From contig DAHWHT010000218.1 in NCBI GenBank assembly GCA_027335515.1, forward strand, positions 1-12,054: 12,054 bases of DNA. Direction: 5' to 3'. Within the stretch, counting starts at the first letter, position 1. Every line of letters begins with the position of its first letter. The DNA comes from Clostridia bacterium. Its GTDB lineage: Bacteria > Bacillota_E > RBS10-35 > JAJYVN01. This document shows positions 6,205 through 12,054 of the stretch, piece by piece. The translations under genes and the position numbers were made by a program. The notes beneath the pieces were generated by a model. The model searched no databases and had not been told where the DNA came from. It saw nothing but the letters and a program-made list of their open reading frames with translations.

Positions 6205-6346
6205 TCGGCAGGCACCGCGCCTAATCCCGGCCCTCGCGCCGGGACCGGGGGACGATTCGGCCTGCGCGGGTGAAACCGGCGATCCTGCCGGTGGGGACAT
6301 CCTTCGCCCCAACCCTGTAACTAACCCCGGCGGCGACAGAAAGGAG
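6205..6346 (+). promoter_or_regulatory. c-di-AMP riboswitch (ydaO/yuaA class)
   Basis: The aptamer consensus is recognisable: CGCCTAATCCCGG (6218-6230), CCGGGACCGGGGGAC (6238-6252), GGGTGAAA (6268-6275), a GGGGAC/GCCC-type stem, then CCAACCCTGTAACTAACCCC (6309-6328) and GGCGGCGACAG (6330-6340). CGCC near 6218 pairs with GGCG near 6330 as the closing stem. This class binds cyclic di-AMP and usually switches off cell-wall hydrolase and potassium-transport genes when the messenger is high. It ends directly at the AAAGGAG ribosome site (6340-6346) of the hydrolase gene, so translational control is likely; no terminator stem with a U-tract is seen. The exact 5' boundary is uncertain. Confidence 0.8.
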
Positions 6347-6354
6347 CCTGCCCC

Positions 6355-7020
6355 GTGCGTCACGCAAGAAGTCTGCGCCACTGGATCCTTGCGGGGACCT
6401 GCGCCCTGGCGACGTTCGCCGCCACCGCCGCCCCGACCTTCGCCGCGACCGCACGCTATCGCGTGCGCGCCAACGACACGTACTGGTCGATCGCCCACCG
6501 GCTCGGTCTCTCGGTCGCAGCACTGGAGGCGGCCAATCCGGCGCATCCGGCATCCGATCTCTATGCCGGGCTTCGGCTGGTGCTCCCGGCGCAAACCGCG
6601 CGCAACGAGTCCAAGTCCCCGCCCCGACCGGTTTCCGTTCCGTCTCGCCCGGCTTCGGTCTCAAACGCCGGCCTGGACGCCCTGGCGAAGGTTATTGTCG
6701 CCGAAGAAGGGAATCGTTCATACCAGGACCAGGTCGGGGTCGCCGCCGTCGTCCTCAACCGCATGCGCCACAGCGGCTTCCCGCACACCGTTTCCGGCGT
6801 AATCCTGCAGCAGGGGCAGTTCACCTCCGTTTCCAACGGCACCTACTGGAACGTGCGCCCGACGGCAACCGCCCTGCGAGCGGCGGCCGCAGCCGCCCAC
6901 GGCTACGACCCAACCCACGGCGCACTGTATTTCTATGATCCGGGTGAGGGCGTCTCATCCACCTGGATCCAGCGCCAACCCGTTACCGCCGTTCTGGACG
7001 GCACGGTATACGCCCGCTAG
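6355..7020 (+). CDS. Secreted LysM-domain cell-wall hydrolase (SleB-like)
   Basis: A 221-residue exported protein. Residues 1-31 form a signal peptide (charged MRHARSLRHW, hydrophobic ILAGTCALATFAATAA, then FAAT). A LysM peptidoglycan-binding domain follows at about 34-78 (YRVRANDTYWSIAHRLGLS.. LYAGLRLVLP). After a Ser/Pro linker (80-104), residues 108-221 are a SleB-type hydrolase domain: LAKVIVAEEGNRSYQDQVGV with the probable catalytic Glu117, then AAVVLNRMRHSGFPHTVSGV. SleB-family enzymes are lytic transglycosylases acting on the spore cortex or cell wall. The GTG at 6355 has AAAGGAG at 8 bp. The c-di-AMP riboswitch precedes it, matching the known regulon of such hydrolases. The combination points to a sporulating or otherwise Gram-positive cell. 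Confidence 0.87.
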   Translation: MRHARSLRHWILAGTCALATFAATAAPTFAATARYRVRANDTYWSIAHRLGLSVAALEAANPAHPASDLYAGLRLVLPAQTARNESKSPPRPVSVPSRPASVSNAGLDALAKVIVAEEGNRSYQDQVGVAAVVLNRMRHSGFPHTVSGVILQQGQFTSVSNGTYWNVRPTATALRAAAAAAHGYDPTHGALYFYDPGEGVSSTWIQRQPVTAVLDGTVYAR

Positions 7021-7029
7021 CTAGCGGGC
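7012..7029. terminator. 18-bp perfect palindrome across two abutting stop codons
   Basis: GCCCGCTAGCTAGCGGGC is fully self-complementary and centred between 7020 and 7021. The TAG of the hydrolase (7018-7020) and the TAG of the minus-strand regulator (7023-7021) touch at the centre, so both genes end in the same codons, GCC CGC TAG. As RNA from either strand it could form a six-pair GC stem with loop TAGCTA. There is no U-tract, so bidirectional terminator function is only possible. Confidence 0.4.
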
Positions 7030-7821
7030 CCGCCCCGCCCGCTCCGAATCCGAGCTGGCCGGCGACCCCGACGCTCGGGGCCGCCGCGCCAGCGGTGTGT
7101 GCAGGGCACAGGCCTCCGGCCGACAGGCCAAGCCCATCCGCAGGTCGCCGCTGATGACCTGCAACCCGGCATCGCGTTCCAGTCGCGCCCGCAGCTCAAA
7201 CACCTGCTTGCGCAACGCCCCCGGCGTCAACCCCGGCAGTCGACAGGCCCCGATCAGGTCGGGAGCGCGCAGCCGCCGCTCCGGCTCGGTCAGGGCCGCA
7301 TGCAGCAGGCAATACAACAGAACCGATTGGGTGGGTGTCAACTCCAGCATGCGGCCGTCACCAAGAAGTTGCTGCCGAACCGGATCAAACGTATAGGGAC
7401 CCACCCGGAACATCTGCTCTCCGGACGGCGACTCGCGGGCCGACACGGGAAAAAGACGCGCCAGTTTCAGCGCCAACTCCTCGGCCTGCTGCGGTCCGGA
7501 CGGGATCACGTCCGTTGCGCCGCTGCGCATGGCGCGCACACGATCCACCCCGGCGGGTCCAAAGGGCAAGACGATGGTCTGGTGGCCGCGCGACGCCAAC
7601 CGTCGCAGCATGTCCTGCAGACCGGCCGACCACCCCGCCACCAGGATGGCAACCGGGCGGCGGGGCGGAACCTGACCCTCGATCTGGGTCGGCGCGCGGA
7701 CTTCGGCACGGACGCCGAGGTCGCCGAGCCGGTCGGCAAGGGCGACGGCTGCCAACCGCCGCTCCCCGGTGACGACAATCCGCGCCCCCGTACCGGCCAC
7801 CCGCGCCCCCACTTCCCGCAT
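7021..7821 (-). CDS. OmpR/PhoB-family regulator with degenerate receiver domain
   Basis: A 266-residue protein. Residues about 12-125 have a response-regulator-like pattern (ARIVVTGERRLAAVALADRLGDLG; VAILVAGWSAGLQDMLRRLASRGHQTIVLPFG; GATDVIPSGP) but lack the acidic pair near the start, an Asp at the phosphorylation site (AILVAGW) and the Lys of the KPF loop. It should not be phosphorylated in the normal way. Residues 136-233 are an OmpR-type winged helix: FRVGPYTFDPVRQQLLGDGR, then LTPTQSVLLYCLL and recognition-helix region GALRKQVFELRARLERD. The C-terminus is a basic, Ser-rich tail. No histidine kinase is nearby. The ATG at 7821 has only a weak AGGCGG before it, so the start is uncertain. 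It lies 61 bp after the methyltransferase gene and is probably cotranscribed. Targets are unknown. Confidence 0.7.
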   Translation of the reverse strand: MREVGARVAGTGARIVVTGERRLAAVALADRLGDLGVRAEVRAPTQIEGQVPPRRPVAILVAGWSAGLQDMLRRLASRGHQTIVLPFGPAGVDRVRAMRSGATDVIPSGPQQAEELALKLARLFPVSARESPSGEQMFRVGPYTFDPVRQQLLGDGRMLELTPTQSVLLYCLLHAALTEPERRLRAPDLIGACRLPGLTPGALRKQVFELRARLERDAGLQVISGDLRMGLACRPEACALHTPLARRPRASGSPASSDSERAGRAR

Positions 7822-7882
7822 GCCGCCGCCTGCGTATCCATTCCCTCCGACACCCCCGGCCCCTGCTCCCACCCGCAGTCGC

Positions 7883-9340
7883 TCACGGAACCGAGGCGAC
7901 CGCGATCTCCCCGGAAACGGCCAGGGCGTGCGCCCCCTCCTGCAACGCCGCCGCCACCGCTTCACCGCGCGCCCGCATCTGCTGAACCAGGGCGTGCCGC
8001 TCGCGCCATGGGATGCGGCCCAGCACATCCCGAAACACCTCGGCATCATGCAGGGCGTGCAACAGCGCTCCATGCGACGGTCCCGCCAGGGGCAGCAACC
8101 CGGCGCGCACCTCCAAGCCTTGAAAGCCATGGCGCTCCAGGGCCGCGCCCGCCTGACCCGCGGGGCGCTGCCGGCCGCTGACCGGCACGTCCAGGCGCGC
8201 CGCCAGGGCCCGCAGCGGCTCCAGCCACGGCTGCAACGCCGCATGGTCGAGGTCGAGCGATTGCGGCGCACCCAGGGCCACGCGGCCGCCAGGGCGAACG
8301 ACGCGGCGCAACTCCGCCAAAGCCCGATCGTGGTCGCACAGGTGCAGAAAGTGGGGCGCTAGGCAGGCGTCCACCGCGCCATCCACCAGCGGCAGCTCCT
8401 CGAACCGGGCGCGCAGCAATCGAACCCCCTCCGGCAGCACCGGGCGCGCCCAGGCGGCGGCGGGCTCCACCAGCAGCACCTCGCCATCCTCGCCGACGCG
8501 ACGCGCCACCTCCGCCAGCAAGGGGGTGCCCCCCAGCGCCAGCCCGCAGACCAAGACCCGAACGCCGGGGCCCACGCCGACGGCCGCAAGCAGTTCCTCC
8601 CACACCTCGGGAAGCTCCGCACCCGGCGACGGGGGGCTGGCCTCCGACAGCGCGTGCGCGGCCGCCAGCTGACGGTGCCGCGCGGCCAGGTAGCCGGATG
8701 CCTCCAGGCGCAGACGAAGGGTACCCAGGGCGACGTGCCCGTGCGGCGTGAGGGCGATCTGGCGGCGCTGGTCCGCGCCGGCTCGGACCCGCACCGCGCC
8801 GGCGGCAACGGCCAGCAGCAGATCGTCATGCAGGCTGCGCCCGGCCCAGGGGCGGTGCCACAGACCACCCAGAAACGTCTGCTCGTCCATGGGGTCGTAG
8901 AACCCGACGGCCTGAAGATCCTCGAAGGCGGTGGCCGCCGATTGCACACGCACCAGCGTGCCAAACCCCGCGGTCGCAATAAACCCCTGAACAAGCCCCA
9001 GCGCCTCGTCGACGGCATCCGGAGTGGTGTCAAGCCGTCCACTGGCCGCGTGGGCCAGACCGGCGGCGGTCGCCCCCAGCACGTCCCCGACGGCCAGCCG
9101 CGCGAAGGCCGCGGGGACCGCCGCGGTACCCAGCGTCGCCGCCAGCATCGCTTCGTTCCAGTGTTCTTCGGCCAGGTCCCCGGCGGCCGCCGCCACCGCC
9201 TCCTGGGCCTCCAACGTAAACTGCTCATCCGCCAACCCAGCCAACGGCGGATCGACAGCCAGGCCCGCAGCGAGGAACGCCCGCACCTCCGCCTCCGATG
9301 CGATGTAGGCGGGAAGGGGGCCGCGCTCCGCCACCACCAC
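7883..9340 (-). CDS. Methyltransferase-like protein with unknown N-terminal domain
   Basis: A 485-residue protein. The C-terminal part, about 245-400, is a class I SAM-methyltransferase fold: motif I region RVLVCGLALGGTPLLAEVA (261-279), acidic end of beta-2 at Glu292 (LLVEPA), and the motif CLAPHFLHLCDHDRALAELRRV followed by RPGGRVALG (349-357), typical of Methyltransf_11. Motif I lacks the usual GxGxG spacing, so SAM binding may be altered. Residues 1-240 form an Ala-rich helical domain I do not recognise; LTPHGHVALGTLRLRLEASGYLA (198-220) resembles a winged-helix or DNA-binding-like strand-helix. The first GTG of three in a row (9340) follows GGGGAGGGG by five bases; an in-frame ATG near 9437 has no such site. 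The regulator gene follows on the same strand. Substrate unknown. Confidence 0.65.
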   Translation of the reverse strand: MVVAERGPLPAYIASEAEVRAFLAAGLAVDPPLAGLADEQFTLEAQEAVAAAAGDLAEEHWNEAMLAATLGTAAVPAAFARLAVGDVLGATAAGLAHAASGRLDTTPDAVDEALGLVQGFIATAGFGTLVRVQSAATAFEDLQAVGFYDPMDEQTFLGGLWHRPWAGRSLHDDLLLAVAAGAVRVRAGADQRRQIALTPHGHVALGTLRLRLEASGYLAARHRQLAAAHALSEASPPSPGAELPEVWEELLAAVGVGPGVRVLVCGLALGGTPLLAEVARRVGEDGEVLLVEPAAAWARPVLPEGVRLLRARFEELPLVDGAVDACLAPHFLHLCDHDRALAELRRVVRPGGRVALGAPQSLDLDHAALQPWLEPLRALAARLDVPVSGRQRPAGQAGAALERHGFQGLEVRAGLLPLAGPSHGALLHALHDAEVFRDVLGRIPWRERHALVQQMRARGEAVAAALQEGAHALAVSGEIAVASVP

Positions 9341-9496
9341 CGCCGCCCCTCCCCAACCGTTCGGTCTTCGCACCCGCACCGTCGGTCGCCGGACATCCGG
9401 CAGTCGACGAGCGCGCCACTGCACAGCCCCATACATACCACGGCCGGGGCGTCCACACGGCAGCCAGTCTCCCCCCGTTCCAACTTCGTAACAGGG

Positions 9497-9720
9497 GTGC
9501 CGGCCGGACCGGCGGATGCGGCTGGACCGGCTGCCGGCCCCGCGCCGCAGGTCTATCTCAGCGGCGACGACCGCGCCGGCATCACCGTGGGGTCCCAGCA
9601 GATCCAGACGATCGCTTCGACCGCCCATCCCCCGAAACGGCCGTGGGTGCTTCCCGGCGGGAGCCCCGCCGAGGTGCGCGCCGCTGCCGCCAAGACGGCC
9701 ACCTTGCGTGCGCGGTCGGG
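9497..9720 (+). other. Coding-like segment of uncertain status between two minus-strand genes
   Basis: From about 9510 to 9717 one plus-strand frame has nearly all G or C at third positions (VYLSGDDRAGITVGSQQIQ... SPAEVRAAAAKTATLRA) and higher GC at first than second positions, the pattern of real coding in this genome. The signal stops near 9717 without a stop codon, and the only start, a GTG at 9497, has no ribosome site. A minus-strand frame shares the same third positions but is interrupted by stops at both ends. It may be a gene remnant. I recognise no family. The rest of 9341-9814 shows no other feature. Confidence 0.25.
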
Positions 9721-9814
9721 TCAACGCCAAGCCAGCAGACGGGGAACGGCCGGTGTTGCCCAACAGCCCCCGTCGACCTGGAACCCGTGCATTCTGGCGC
9801 GTTGGGCGCGGCAT

Positions 9815-10786
9815 TCAGTCCGCCGGAGCCGCTTCCGGATCGGCCATCTCCACGGGCAAACGGGCCAGGTCTTCCCAGAGCGCGGCGGGAACGGGCCATG
9901 CCGCCAAGGCCAGCATCCCCTCCAGTTCCGACACACTCGATACGCCGACGATGGTGGACGCCAGCCGCGGATCGCGCAAGGAAAACTGCAACGCGACGGC
10001 AGCCAGGGGCACGCCCAGACTGCCGCAGATCGACTCCAGGCGGCGCGCGCGCTCCAGGACGGCCGCACCCGCCGGCCGATACGCATAGCGGGGATGGGCC
10101 TCGGGACCACGGGCCAGGATGCCGCCGCCGTACGGAGCGGCGTTGATGGCCGCCACACCGCGGCGTTGGCACACAGCCCAAAGCGGGGCCGCCGCGCCGT
10201 TGAGCAGGGTATGGCGGTTGTGGGAGATGGCCACCGTGAACCGCCCCGTCTCCACGTAACGCACGAGTAGCGGGATCGGCCCGCCGGCCACCCCCAAGTG
10301 CGCGATCAGTCCCTCCTCCTGGCAGCGGCACAGCGCCTCCACCGCTCCTCCCCGCGCCATCGCCGTCTCAAAGGACGGGATGTGTTCGGGGTCGTGAAGG
10401 AAGCAGAGCTGGATGCGATCCAGCCCGAGCCGCCGCAGGCTGCCTTCGACGGACCGCCGGACCTGGTCGCCGTCGAACCTCCCGGTGCGCAGATCGCGGT
10501 CCGCCTTGGTCGCCAGAACAAACCCCGGGGGCAATCCGCCCCGTTCCCGCAGGGCGATCCCAAGCCGCCGCTCACTCCGGCCTTCGCCATAGGCCGCCGC
10601 CGTATCGGCAAACCGGATCGGCCCGTCGAGGATGGCCCGACAGACCTCCAGGGCGCGTGCCTCCCCGACCCCGTAACCGAAGGCCTCGGGCATGTCCCCC
10701 AACGGGGCGCAGCCGACACACAGGGCCGGAACCTCCAACCCGGTCGAGCCCAGCGGACGCAGGGCAAGCGGCGATCCCAAGACCAT
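9815..10786 (-). CDS. Aldo/keto reductase
   Basis: A 323-residue NAD(P)-dependent oxidoreductase of the aldo/keto reductase TIM-barrel superfamily. The catalytic tetrad is complete: Asp61 and Tyr66 (FADTAAAYGEGRSE), Lys94 (FVLATKAD) and His131 (CFLHDPE). The segment SHNRHTLLNGAAAPLWAVCQ, then GVAAINAAPYGGGILARG, is typical of the D-threo-aldose 1-dehydrogenase / L-galactose dehydrogenase-like subgroup, which oxidises sugars at C1. The ATG at 10786 follows GGAAAGGGGG, which fixes the start; an open frame continues upstream without good signals. It lies 474 bp upstream of the methyltransferase gene on the same strand and is probably a separate unit. The sugar substrate is not decided by the sequence. 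Confidence 0.85.
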   Translation of the reverse strand: MVLGSPLALRPLGSTGLEVPALCVGCAPLGDMPEAFGYGVGEARALEVCRAILDGPIRFADTAAAYGEGRSERRLGIALRERGGLPPGFVLATKADRDLRTGRFDGDQVRRSVEGSLRRLGLDRIQLCFLHDPEHIPSFETAMARGGAVEALCRCQEEGLIAHLGVAGGPIPLLVRYVETGRFTVAISHNRHTLLNGAAAPLWAVCQRRGVAAINAAPYGGGILARGPEAHPRYAYRPAGAAVLERARRLESICGSLGVPLAAVALQFSLRDPRLASTIVGVSSVSELEGMLALAAWPVPAALWEDLARLPVEMADPEAAPAD

Positions 10787-11286
10787 TGGCGCCCCCTTTC
10801 CGGACCGGGGGCTCTCACCCCGCGGCGACACGCGAGGGTACGGCGGGGCCAACGCGTCGACCTTCTGCACACGGTGCCATGCGAAAACCGGAGGGGACCG
10901 GACGGGCCCACGTCCACCCGGTGGTTCACCCGGAACCAACGGGAACGTGGGAATAGCGAAACGGTTTGCAAACGATACCCGGGCTCACCAAGGAACGCCG
11001 AAACCTACCAAATAGCGTACTCGGTCAACGGACACCCGAGGCGAGCCCGCTCTGGCAGCAGGTGAGCTTTGAGCCGGGTTGGGCCGCGAATCCGTCTCCT
11101 TTGGTCATGAACTTCCTGAACACGGAGGACGGCCAGCGGGCCGACCTCAAGTCCCCCGGCGCGCGAGGGACGGCGGCACCCGATGGACCTTGACGGCTCG
11201 CCAGAGGGCGCGGCCGCTGGGCGCCGTACCGCCGGCCTCCGCGCGAACCTTCATGCCGGGCCTCACCTCACGGCGGACACCGCCGG
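10787..11286. other. Gene-poor region upstream of the aldo/keto reductase
   Basis: No convincing gene or RNA is seen. It contains the aldo/keto reductase ribosome site at its left end and the hairpin at 10907-10951. The open frames on both strands are short, lack ribosome sites and show no consistent third-position bias, apart from weak coding-like stretches after about 11240. No clear sigma-A promoter for the minus-strand gene could be assigned. Confidence 0.4.
10907..10951. promoter_or_regulatory. Long imperfect inverted repeat upstream of the aldo/keto reductase
   Basis: CCCACGT (10907-10913) pairs with ACGTGGG (10945-10951), CCCG (10917-10920) with CGGG (10940-10943), and TGGTTC (10922-10927) with GAACCA (10933-10938), giving one 45-bp stem-loop with small interruptions. 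It sits 121-165 bp before the reductase start. No U-tract follows on either strand, so an operator or mRNA leader structure is likelier than a terminator. Confidence 0.4.
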
Positions 11287-11610
11287 ATGGCCAGCGCACC
11301 TTTCAGTCAGATCGATGGCCACGCCATCATGGTCCCCTACCGAACCACCAACGGGGAAACCGCCGACCCCGCAGAACGCCTCCCTCCCTGGAGCGGCGCG
11401 CGCGATAAGGCGCCCCCCCTGTCTTCGCGGGGCGGATGGGGGGCATAACCGTCACCGCTGGCACGGGGGTGGACCCCTCCCAGAAGGTCGCCCACTCGAC
11501 CAGCGACGGCGGCCGCAGCTGGTGGGTGACCCAAAGGTGCAGGACGGCTCCGGCATCGGGCCACATCTGCGGGGATACCTGGACAACTTCGCCCCGCACG
11601 GTCCGAGACA
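11287..11610 (+). pseudogene. Decayed gene with a BNR/Asp-box-like motif
   Basis: Coding-like pieces follow one another in different plus-strand frames. Positions 11287-11448 read MASAPFSQIDGHAIMVPYR..., ending at TAA; about 11446-11530 read ITVTAGTGVDPSQKVAHSTS then DGGRSWWV, with 27 of 28 third positions G or C; about 11531-11602 continue one frame over as PKVQDGSGIGPHLRGYLDNF. The STSDGGRSWW stretch matches the Asp-box (S.DGG..W) of BNR-repeat surface proteins. At least two frameshifts separate the pieces, and there is no ribosome site, so this is a broken gene or a set of fragments. The family call is tentative. From 11611 to 11820 nothing is recognised apart from the ribosome site of the next gene. 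Confidence 0.35.
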
Positions 11611-11820
11611 GGTCGTCCGCAGGCGCTCAGGGGTTCCATCTTGCAGCAGTTAAGCACACGGCCCGATGGAGAAATGGCCCAAGCCGCCCGTTCGATGCCC
11701 TCGTGAACCGACATGGAGACAAGGGTGCTCGGCGGAACCGGCGTTGGGCAGGATGCCGGCAATTGGGGAGGTTGAAGCAGCTACCCGAAACGCCGCGCAA
11801 ACCGCGCCGATAAGGTAGGT

Positions 11821-12054
11821 ATGAGCAGGTTTGACGGGTGGCCAGAGGTTCTTCGACCGGCAGCGGCCGCACGGGCACTGAGGATGCACGTGGGGACCTT
11901 GCGGCGGTGGGACACAAGGAAGGCAGGCTTCGTCCCATCGCCCGATCTGGAGGCGGGCACCGGCGGTACGCAAGGGCGGATATCTTGGCGTTGCTGGGCG
12001 AAGACCGCGCGACGGGAGAGAAGACGGCGGCCGTCTGTACCCGGGTGAGTACAG
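11821..12054 (+). pseudogene. IS607-type serine recombinase, 5' part, frameshifted, runs off the window
   Basis: The ATG at 11821 follows AAGGTAGGT. The first 31 codons encode a MerR-like helix-turn-helix (LRPAAAARALRMHVGTLRRWD), the N-terminal domain of IS607-family transposase/resolvases. After TGG GAC (11908-11913) the homology moves to the -1 frame: KEGRLRPIARSGGGHRRYAR, then ADILALLGEDRATGEKTAAV and CTRVST at the window end. This matches the family's 'WdreGrlrp.rtpgGhRRY...i..llg...k.a.YaRVSs' pattern, and Ser of RVS (12048-12050) is the expected catalytic residue. One missing base near 11913 explains the shift; in the original frame a stop arises at 12046-12048. No slippery heptamer is visible. 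IS607 elements also carry tnpB downstream, which would lie outside the window. The element's left end was not found. Confidence 0.8.

Noticed and set aside
9341..9814. Upstream extension of the methyltransferase frame to about 9814
   Set aside because: No homology or ribosome site; GGGGAGGGG before the GTG run at 9340 marks the start.
11908..11920. Programmed -1 frameshifting in the IS607-type gene
   Set aside because: No X_XXY_YYZ slippery heptamer and no clear following pseudoknot are visible; loss of one base is simpler.
1..12054. CRISPR arrays, tRNA or rRNA genes
   Set aside because: No regularly spaced repeats, no cloverleaf with TTCRA loop and no conserved rRNA sequence were seen on either strand.

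Overview
This 12 kb window is GC-rich (about 70%) and reads like a high-GC, low-temperature-independent Gram-positive lineage of the Firmicutes. The evidence is a c-di-AMP (ydaO-type) riboswitch in front of a LysM/SleB-type cell-wall hydrolase, strong Shine-Dalgarno sequences (GGAGG-like) before nearly every gene, frequent GTG starts, and a sulfur-oxidation gene set. Sulfobacillus- or Thermaerobacter-like organisms carry comparable sets, but the genus is inference.

Layout. (1) 1-811, minus strand: a GNAT acetyltransferase fused in frame to the start of a class I methyltransferase, cut by the window edge. (2) 812-1346: a divergent promoter region followed by about 420 bp with no protein gene, a good sigma-A-type promoter and several strong hairpins, possibly a structured leader or separate RNA. 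(3) 1347-3807, plus strand: a four-gene sulfur operon, DsrE-family / TusA-family / sulfide:quinone-oxidoreductase-type flavoprotein / DUF1641, with gaps of 23-28 bp. (4) 3810-4622, minus: a sugar-phosphate isomerase/epimerase (TIM barrel). (5) 4794-6045, plus: an ECF sigma factor overlapping a membrane-anchored protein that joins an anti-sigma-like cytoplasmic part to an external Rieske domain with an altered ligand motif. (6) 6205-7020: c-di-AMP riboswitch and the LysM + SleB-like hydrolase. (7) 7021-9340, minus: a methyltransferase-like protein followed by an orphan OmpR-type regulator with a degenerate receiver. (8) 9815-10786, minus: an aldo/keto reductase. (9) 10787-12054: a gene-poor, decayed stretch with remnants of a BNR/Asp-box-like protein, ending in the frameshifted start of an IS607-type serine recombinase that runs off the window.

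How the genes work together: the DsrE and TusA proteins are probably sulfur carriers taking persulfide sulfur made by the SQR-type enzyme, with DUF1641 as a partner. The ECF/Rieske pair looks like a redox-sensing cell-surface signalling module and is the most interesting item. The right end is an accessory, mobile-element region. Everything is read by eye from the sequence; no database search was possible.
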